Below are positions 57,738-64,000 of a stretch of DNA of 64,000 nucleotides, one piece after another. Both the position numbers and the translations under genes were made by a program. Positions within the stretch are counted from its first letter, which is position 1. Each line of letters opens with the position of its first letter. The stretch lies in contig NC_050097.1 in assembly GCF_902167145.1 (NCBI RefSeq), forward strand, positions 175,738,923-175,802,922, in the 5' to 3' direction. The stretch comes from Zea mays (lineage: Eukaryota; Streptophyta; Magnoliopsida; Poales; Poaceae). Under the pieces are notes generated by a model. The model was given only the letters and a program-made list of their open reading frames with translations, searched no databases and was not told where the DNA came from.

Positions 57738-58344
57738 TGTTGGAACCAACTGATATGTAGTCAAGTAGGCCCAAGCAATGAGAAGTGGAAATGTTTAGAT
57801 GCTCAGCAACACAATGGACTGGGGCAACAGTGTTGTTAAGCGTTGCACAGTGTGGGGTATTTATAGGTAACCAGGTGGGTGGACATGCCTACATAAGTAC
57901 GATTATGCCCCTGGTTACCTATGTCTTCCCCAGAATATCCCTCCTTGGGGGTCATTAAAGGTCATTACAATGGAGTTAAGTACAACCTGAACAAACACAC
58001 CATCAATCATACCCCAGGGTGGGCTACGTGGGCCCGAGTAGTCCAGCGGAGCTTTGTGCGGCCCCATTCCGCAATCCGCGTGAGCAGGAACCACAGTATT
58101 CACTCGGGGCGCTGGGTCTTCGAGTATTGCTAAGGCCGGCACCCGGAGCCGTGGCAAGCGAAGTCTTGAAGAGCCCCCGCTTTGGCCGACTAATCCCTTC
58201 GCCCCAAGCCTTCGTCAGGTTTCTGACCGAGGCACTGCCTTCGGTGCGAGTTAAGGTAGACTCCGCTTCATGTGATTGATGTAACCTGCTCAGCTTAGGT
58301 TTTAAGTAGACCGAAAGAGGGGGCGGACGACCTTCGCTCCAACA
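57738..58344 (-). repeat. Putative 607-bp LTR on the minus strand inside element E
   Basis: On the minus strand it begins TGTTGGAGCG and ends GGTTCCAACA, with TATAAATA at 57858-57865 placed about 125 bp before its end, as in an LTR. It is preceded (58345-58357) by cagggggctag, which resembles a polypurine tract. No matching 5-bp TSD was found (ggacg and ctagc), so it may be the 3' LTR of a truncated minus-strand element rather than a solo LTR. Family not recognised. Confidence 0.45.
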
Positions 58345-59212
58345 CTAGCCCCCTGAGGGCTGGTTCAACTTGGTGAGCTGGTCCTGAAGTCTTTTTTGGG
58401 AGATGGCCAAAATGTTTCCCTCCCTAGGTTGAAGTGGTCCCCGCGTGGTTTTTTTAAATGTGACTGTTGAAAGGTGACATTTTACAATGAGACTGTTGGT
58501 TTCCCGAGGTGCTTTTTCAGGTCTATAAAAGGCGGTGTCGCTACGACAAGGTCCAACCCAAGAGGTGGTGCAACTCTTCTAGCTCGGCTTCCAAGGCTGT
58601 CGAGAAAAGACGGTGGAAGCGAGGGGAAAGCCGAGGACTCCGAAAACAAAAGGACAAGTGACTTACCAAACAAACGATCATCAGACTCGGTAAGTTGGTC
58701 CTGAAGTAGCTCAGCCTCGGCCTTGGTAGCCTCCTGCACCATGTAGAAAAACTCGTAACACTCCCAAGATGCTCACGAGAATGGGACAGGGGATAATAGC
58801 CCTAACCAGAAGAGCCAATGGAGGACGATGCCTCCTCAACGAAAGGAGCGGGGGGCGCCCTACATTAGAGGGACGTAATATTCTACGAGAATAAGAGGGA
58901 GACACACGGGAGAGGCGAGGCCTTGCCCTGAAGCAAGATGGATGATGAGTGGCCTCTCCCCCAACCCGAGAACCATCAGCTGACCCTCATGTGGATTCCA
59001 TAAAGAGAGAAGGAGCAATGAACGAAGACGATTAGAGGTAAGCACAGAGAGACCCTCTACTTATAATGGACAACTAGATCATGGAATCCAATAGCGGGCC
59101 TTGCGAGCCTCACCAACCCCTTGGTTGCAAGCGACAAAAGGGACAAGATGACATCTGACCCGGGAAAAGCCCCCAAGGGGAAATACTCTCGGCCCGGGGG
59201 ATCGAGGGCTAC
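58345..59212 (-). pseudogene. Remnant of a minus-strand coiled-coil gene and element E 3' interior
   Basis: On the minus strand, ATKAEAELLQDQLTESDDRLFG (split here as ATKAEAELLQ, DQLTESDDRLFG) is followed by a strong donor GTAAGT near 58658. A related piece LQDQLTKLNQPSGG and TAG lies near 58390-58350. A minus-strand TATA-like ttataag is at about 59062-59068. This recalls the antisense genes of B and F but is too eroded to model. It could instead belong to the truncated minus-strand element of the previous entry. The last 20 bp before 59213 (ggcccgggggatcgagggctac) are the polypurine tract of E on the plus strand. Confidence 0.35.
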
Positions 59213-59947
59213 TGTCGGGGATAAGTTCCCTAGTCCCTAGGGCCCATTGGTCAGCGAGCACGTTTGAGGAAAGCCACTAGCAACTGAGGCCCATCGATCA
59301 GCTGGAAGAGGAAAGTAGCGTCTTCCCTAGATGAACCCACCCCCGGACGAGCCATGTGGCACCGAGCCTGAGGTCGGGCATGGCGGAGTCTAATAGGGGG
59401 CGGGCGTACCGAAGGGAAACTACTCGAGTGGATCCCTCGTCTGTGTCGAGACCGACCCGTCATAAGTGATCGTCCGCATTAACTGCGCCTGGTGCCGAGC
59501 CACATCGGAGGCCCCGGTCCACCTACCACTCATAACCTATGAGCCCCTCGGACCACATAGCACTCATGACCTATGAACCCCTCGGACTGTGGCACATTTA
59601 TGGCCTACACGCCCTTGACCTATGGCGCACTCATTGCCTAGCGGGACTAGGCCTGAGTGCGCAGACCTCTGGCAGGGCACAACATAACAAACTGTGCCGA
59701 GCCCCAAGATAAGACGACCAGGGGTCAGTATACCCCGAATGATGGGGCTCGGGCCCCACATAGCCCCGAGTCATCCGCCATAAAAAATATGAGACAACTA
59801 GGCAGCCACGAGCATGCGTGGCTTTACCTCATGGTAGAACGCTTAGTTTTACTATCGCCCAATGGCTCCTTCCTAAGGAAGTCACCGCTGCTCGACCCCC
59901 TCCTTGGCCTATATAAGGAGAAGTCTAGACCTCGGTCAAGGGGTTCG
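59213..59947 (+). repeat. Element E 3' LTR, 5' part (735 bp), cut by element I
   Basis: Starts TGTCGGGGATAAG after a purine tract. From about 59386 it aligns with the 5' LTR part at 27485 onward, with many differences. TATA-like tatataag is near 59911. It stops at 59947, where I is inserted (likely TSD gttcg, 59943-59947). Confidence 0.8.
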
Positions 59948-60600
59948 TGTTGGGGGCCTTCGGTTTCCGAAGGTCCTCAAAAACATGATTTAACAATGTT
60001 TCTGAAGTATATTAACAGGTATCTTCGGACTCGGATCAGAGCCATAGTATGAAGAAGCACAAAGAACACGAAGGTTAGCGCAGAGCCGAAGCTGTGTGTA
60101 GAAGAGCTTCGGGATAACGGCGGAAAAGGAAACCGACTTAAAGATGAAAAACCAGATTAGACCTCAAAGAATTATCATAGAGTTATTAATAAATGTAAAG
60201 GGCATTAATGTAATTTTGCATGGGCTGCGACCCGTGCCTATAAATAGATGAACAGTATCCCCGTACTGTTCACGCTGACTTGGCATTCACTTTTGTGCCA
60301 CACTTGTACTTTCTCTCCTTCAAGCCGAAGGTACATTTGTAACTTGTCTTTGTCTACATAAGTAATATAAATAAAAGTATATTAATAATAATGTTTACAG
60401 AAATCATATCACCTTCTGTATTTTGTTTGAATATTCTTCATTCTTTATTACAATTATGAAGGTACGTCTTTCATGACCTTCGTCCTAAATTCATTATATC
60501 CGAAGGGAAATAATGGTTAGGAGGACGAAGGGCTTTTGGTATTTAACATTTTATGTTGCCTTGTTCTTGATTCATAGCATTTGAGAACAAGTCTCCAACA
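59948..60600 (+). repeat. Element I 5' LTR (653 bp)
   Basis: TGTTGGGGGCC..GTCTCCAACA, homologous to the B LTR, with TATA tataaata near 60240 and the inverted CCTTCGG start. Primer site ttggcgcccacc follows at 60601. Confidence 0.94.
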
Positions 60601-60673
60601 TTGGCGCCCACCTCCGGTGAACTCACTTCCATTTTCTGAGTCTTGAACACTTTCGGCAAGCATCACCTTCGTC

Positions 60674-62191
60674 ATGCCGCCGAAAAAAGCCTCAGCAACA
60701 GGGGTTGGTACTTTACAACCGCTGGATCCCAATCAGGACGTCCTTTCTCTTAGAGAGGCCCGAAGCCAGAAGAGGAAAGCTGTTAGTCCAACACCTCCGG
60801 AGGATGACTTGGATCAAGAAATCCAAAATATGGAGATCCTTCAACAACAGGTGCAGCGCAAGAAGGAGAAGATGGCTCGTCTAGCCGATCTTCAGAGACA
60901 GATAGACGAAGCTTCTGAAGAGGTTCGCCATCTTGTTCAAGATGATCAGAGCCGAAGGCCTCCACGCAGAGAGCTCCATCAGGAAGGCTTCCACAATGAG
61001 GACGACTGGTATGAAGATTTCCATCATGGAAACTTCGCTTTCGATGATGCTTCTCCCCTCTCAACAGAATTGCAGGCTACACCATGGCCTCAGTCTTACA
61101 AGCCACCCCAGTTACCCATGTATGATGGTCATACAGACCCAAAGCAATTCTTGATGAGCTACGAGGCAACCATATCTTCATATGGTGGCAATACTGCAGT
61201 CATGGCAAAATCCTTTGTCATGGCCGTCAAGAGTGTTGCTCAGACCTGGTACTCCTCCCTTCGACCAGGGACAATCACTTCTTAGCAGAAGTTGAAGGAT
61301 ATGCAGATAACTAGCTTCCAAGGGTTTCAGACAAAGCCAGTTACTGCTCAAGCTTTATTTCAGTGTACCCAGGACCACGAAGAATACCTCCAGGCGTACG
61401 TCCGAAGGTTTCTGCGTCTGAGGGCACAAGCGCCAACAGTGCCCAATGAAATTGTCATTGAGGCCATGATTAAAGGGCTTCGGCCGGGACCTTCAGCGCA
61501 GTACTTTGCCAGGAAGCCACCACAAACATTGGAGAAACTGCTCCAGAAGATGGATGAATACATTCGAGCCGACAATGACTTCCGCCAAAGAAGGGAGGAA
61601 GCATTCAGGTTCTCTGAAATGACCAGGGGCTTCGGAGGAAGATTTCACCCGAGGCACGTCAGGTCAATTCATAACTCTGCTCAAACTGATGATCGAGGGA
61701 GTCAGCAGCAAAGGCCACAATACTCTTCACAAGCTTCGGGCCAGCAGCAAAGTTCTTTTAGGCCGCCAACGCCAAGGGGCAGAGGCGCCAGGGGCTTCGG
61801 GGGAAGGTTTGGAGATCAGCCAAGAAAAATTTATTGCTTATTCTGTGGTGAAGACAAGGGCCATACCACCAGGATGTGCCATGTTACCATCCAGAAACAG
61901 AAGGAGATAGCAGAAGCAGTAGCGCAACAAAGTCAGCCGAAGCAGGTCATGCACACTGCTTCGCATCACTCGCCTTATATTCCAGAATACGTAGGCAATC
62001 ACTCTGCAGCTTCTGTTGCTTCGGCGAGCCAACCCCAAGCATCTTGGCAACAGCCTCCACCGCCACCGCCGATCCAGCGAGGGCAGCAGCCAGAAGGGAG
62101 TCAGCACAGTCATCTTCAGCGGGATTTCAGAGAGGAGTCTGAAGCTCGCACAGTAAACAGCACTGTGCCAGAGTCGAAGCACATTTATTGA
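60674..62191 (+). pseudogene. gag: Tat-type gag of element I with one premature stop
   Basis: Same length (506 codons with stop) and frame as the gag of B, start MPPKKASATG. A TAG at 61283-61285 (TCTTAGCAG where B has TCATGGCAG) falls in the middle of the gag domain; the frame then stays open to the end. The zinc finger CLFCGEDKGHTTRMC again has the CX2CX5HX4C spacing. The N-terminal fragment of 203 aa and the remaining 300 codons are otherwise well conserved, so the loss is recent. Confidence 0.92.
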
Positions 62192-62500
62192 CAGATATCC
62201 TACCTCAACAGCAGTTCTTTCGCATTTTTTACATACAATATTACCTTTTTGTTAATAAGGAACAATTATGAAGAATTTAAATGTCTTTTATTGAATTTCA
62301 AATTCCTTGTAATACTTTCGTCTTTTACCATAATAGAAATATGTTTTTTTCCATAGGCTTGAGCTGCCGAAGCATACGAATTTATGCTGATTTGAAGGAC
62401 CTTTCTATTACCAAAAATTTGATCTAATGGACATAGTACAAATTGTTCGATACAGTAAAAGTCGTTCCTAAGGGAGCGTAGTGTAAGTTTTCTAAACCTA
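62192..62500 (+). other. Noncoding stretch after gag of element I
   Basis: AT-rich, corresponds to 6911-7169 in B. No frame of note. Confidence 0.55.
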
Positions 62501-62707
62501 CAGCGAAAAATAAATGCTGATTCCGCTGAAAGTAAAAGGCGAAGAAGCTCCTAAGGGAGGCTTACAGCGAAAAATAAACGCTGATTCCGCTGAAAGTAAA
62601 AGGCGAAGAAGCTCCTAAGGGAGGCTTACAGCGAAAAATAAACGCTGATTCCGCTGAAAGTAAAAGGCGAAGAAGCACCTAAGGGAGGCTTATAGCGAAA
62701 AGTCAGC
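62501..62707 (+). repeat. 64-bp tandem repeat in element I (about 3.2 units)
   Basis: cagcgaaaaa recurs at 62501, 62565 and 62629, with a diverged copy at 62693. The unit is the B repeat shortened by 16 bp (loss in the ttcctaagggaatgcagagc part). The CAGCG..CGCTG stem is kept in most units. Confidence 0.9.
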
Positions 62708-63211
62708 GCTGATATAAAAAGTGTGTGCTTTATTACAGGGATATGTATCTGCGACACAAATATCATCTTGCATAACATAACATCATCACATCATTTTTGC
62801 ATAACATAAGCATCATACAGCATAGTGCATCTGGAACAAGAAAGGGATACAGTGTTGATCTTCGGAGCATATTTTGGAAAAGAGAAAATCGTGCTAAGGC
62901 ACAAGACGAATCGAGACGAAGAGTAGCCTCATTCGAGAGGCAACACAAAACTTTTTTATAGCTTCGGAGAATATTTCACGAAGTTTGGATGTCCTTCATC
63001 AGAGAAGCAAACAAATCCTTGTGATATAGAAAAGATTTTCTTCACGAAGCATGAAAAGAAGGGAAGGTGTTTTTTCGCCGAAGGCTCAAAAAATGGTATG
63101 TATGCAAAGTTTCATGCATCGTAAAGAATTAAACTATAAATAGATTATATATTACATTCAAAGTTACAATATATTACACATTTTACGTTTCAAATGTTTC
63201 TACAATAGCAT
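62708..63211. other. Noncoding stretch, 3' UTR side of the antisense gene of element I
   Basis: Corresponds to 7467-7944 in B, with the same cataacatcatcac motifs. No gene seen. Confidence 0.55.
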
Positions 63212-64000
63212 TCAATCCTCTTTAAGCACTATCTCTGCAGCTTTATTCAATAGTTGGTTGACAACCTTGTCCATAATGGCTTCGGCCATTTTTCTAATTT
63301 CATCATCCCCCTTCGGGTGGGGGCCCAGAGATGCCTCAGCAGGTTCTGAGGGAAGAAAAGATACGGCTATATTACTATTACAAATCGCGAACAGAGTCTG
63401 GAATTAAAAATTACAGCATGATAAAAACCACTAATTAATACCTATCTGTCCTTTGGGCTCTGTACTTTTCTCGGCAGCTTCGCTACTTTTCTAGCGTCGT
63501 GGATGCCTTTTTCACTCCTTTGAATAATTTCTTGCGCCAATTCTTGGCCGCCGTTATCCCAGATATCGGTGAAGAATTTCCCACCAACCATGCTTGCTTC
63601 GGGTGAGGGGTCTTTAATGTCTTCAGAAGACAAGGTAGCTTCGGACTGCACTAAGGATTTTATATGCTCGCAGCCTTTCCTCTCCAAAACAGCAGCAATC
63701 CCCCTAGCACCCGAAAAAGCGCAGATGTGACCACGGCTATTCAAGATTTCCTCGAAGGCCTCTGCTTCGTGACTGATCCATTCCATTGGACCTTCAGGAT
63801 TGCCTCTTGAAAAATTCTCTTCACTAGAGAATGCGCCAACGCTGGCGAAGCTAGATTTTATCTTTTTAACGCACTCTATGGATTTAACATAGCATTTCCT
63901 CTGGGATGCACGAAGCTCTTTAACACTTATCTCTAAATGATTGACCAATTGATCACTAAGCTCTCGTTTTGTTTCTTTAAGTATACACTCTTCTTTAGCT
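63212..64000 (-). pseudogene. Antisense gene of element I, last two exons, partial and frameshifted
   Basis: Exon 3 (63366-63212, 155 nt) and exon 2 (from 63442 to beyond the window) match exons of the B antisense gene in position and splice sites. The intron is 75 nt in both, with donor GATAG|GTATTA and acceptor ATATAG. Exon 2 is well conserved (SSEENFSRGNPEG, AFSGARGIAAVLERKGCEHI). A 1-bp deletion near 63480 shifts the frame, so this copy ends in aberrant KLPRKVQSPKDR. Conservation of exon lengths and intron ends between B and I supports the splice model. Confidence 0.8.

Larger units (their letters stand above)
27481..59947 (+). mobile_element. Element E: old degraded Ty3/gypsy-type element, backbone of the window
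   Basis: The visible parts are the 5' LTR remainder (27481-28397), left interior (28398-29050), right interior (57404-59212) and a 3' LTR start (59213-59947). F splits the interior, D cuts the 5' LTR and I cuts the 3' LTR. The LTRs begin TGTCGGGG and end CACCGACA. The two LTR parts are clearly homologous but much more diverged than those of the other elements, so E is the oldest. I do not recognise the family. The genes are mostly eroded. Confidence 0.75.
59948..64000 (+). mobile_element. Element I: second Zeon-like element, 5' part
   Basis: LTR (653 bp), primer site, gag with one stop, 64-bp tandem repeat and the 3' end of the antisense gene in the same order as in B. It runs off the window. 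No pol is seen. It is clearly diverged from B but collinear. Confidence 0.93.

Overview
This window is plant repetitive DNA, almost certainly an intergenic block of a maize (Zea) genome. I see no host gene, rRNA or tRNA gene. Essentially all of it can be assigned to LTR retrotransposons inserted into one another. The evidence is Sirevirus-type Ty1/copia elements (Opie/Ji-like), Cinful/Zeon-like elements full of CCTTCGG motifs, and Del/Tekay-like elements with 3.5 kb LTRs. Most boundaries are supported by TG..CA LTR ends, primer-binding and polypurine sites, and 5-bp target site duplications (TSDs) that I read directly. I label the elements A to I; family names are from memory.

Left stack (1-27480). 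Element B (4678-12108, Zeon-like, TSD gagcc) sits inside the pol gene of A (1-15675, Opie/Ji-like Sirevirus, TSD gcttg). A sits inside the gag of C (15676-21590, Sirevirus relative with no visible pol). C sits inside the reverse transcriptase of D (21591-27480, minus strand, decayed Sirevirus). D sits in the 5' LTR of E. B is therefore five levels deep.

Right stack (27481-64000). E (27481-59947) is an old, degraded Ty3/gypsy element and the backbone of the window. F (29051-57398, TSD gtggg) is a Tat-lineage gypsy element inside E. F was hit by G (Tekay-like, TSD ccggc), and G was hit by H (37682-46059, minus strand, TSD tacat). A roughly 5.5 kb segment, made of a G LTR plus F gag-protease-RT, is present twice (31138-36635 and 47071-52567). 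The junction at 36635 has 2 bp of microhomology, which suggests illegitimate exchange between a solo-LTR haplotype and a full-element haplotype, or an assembly artefact. Element I (59948 to the window end, Zeon-like) is inserted in the 3' LTR of E.

How the genes work together. A carries an intact gag and a pol (protease, integrase, RT, RNase H) whose frame is interrupted only by B. B and I carry gag but no pol, so they must be mobilised in trans. B also carries an antisense gene with its own TATAAATA box. Three phase-compatible exons predict about 1019 residues, with a putative gypsy-type transposon domain and coiled coils. F has a comparable four-exon antisense gene and no integrase. In B, F and I a hairpin-rich tandem repeat lies where the sense and antisense genes converge. 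G and H are coding-free elements with large LTRs. Short hairpins lie just before the polypurine tract in B, F, G and H.
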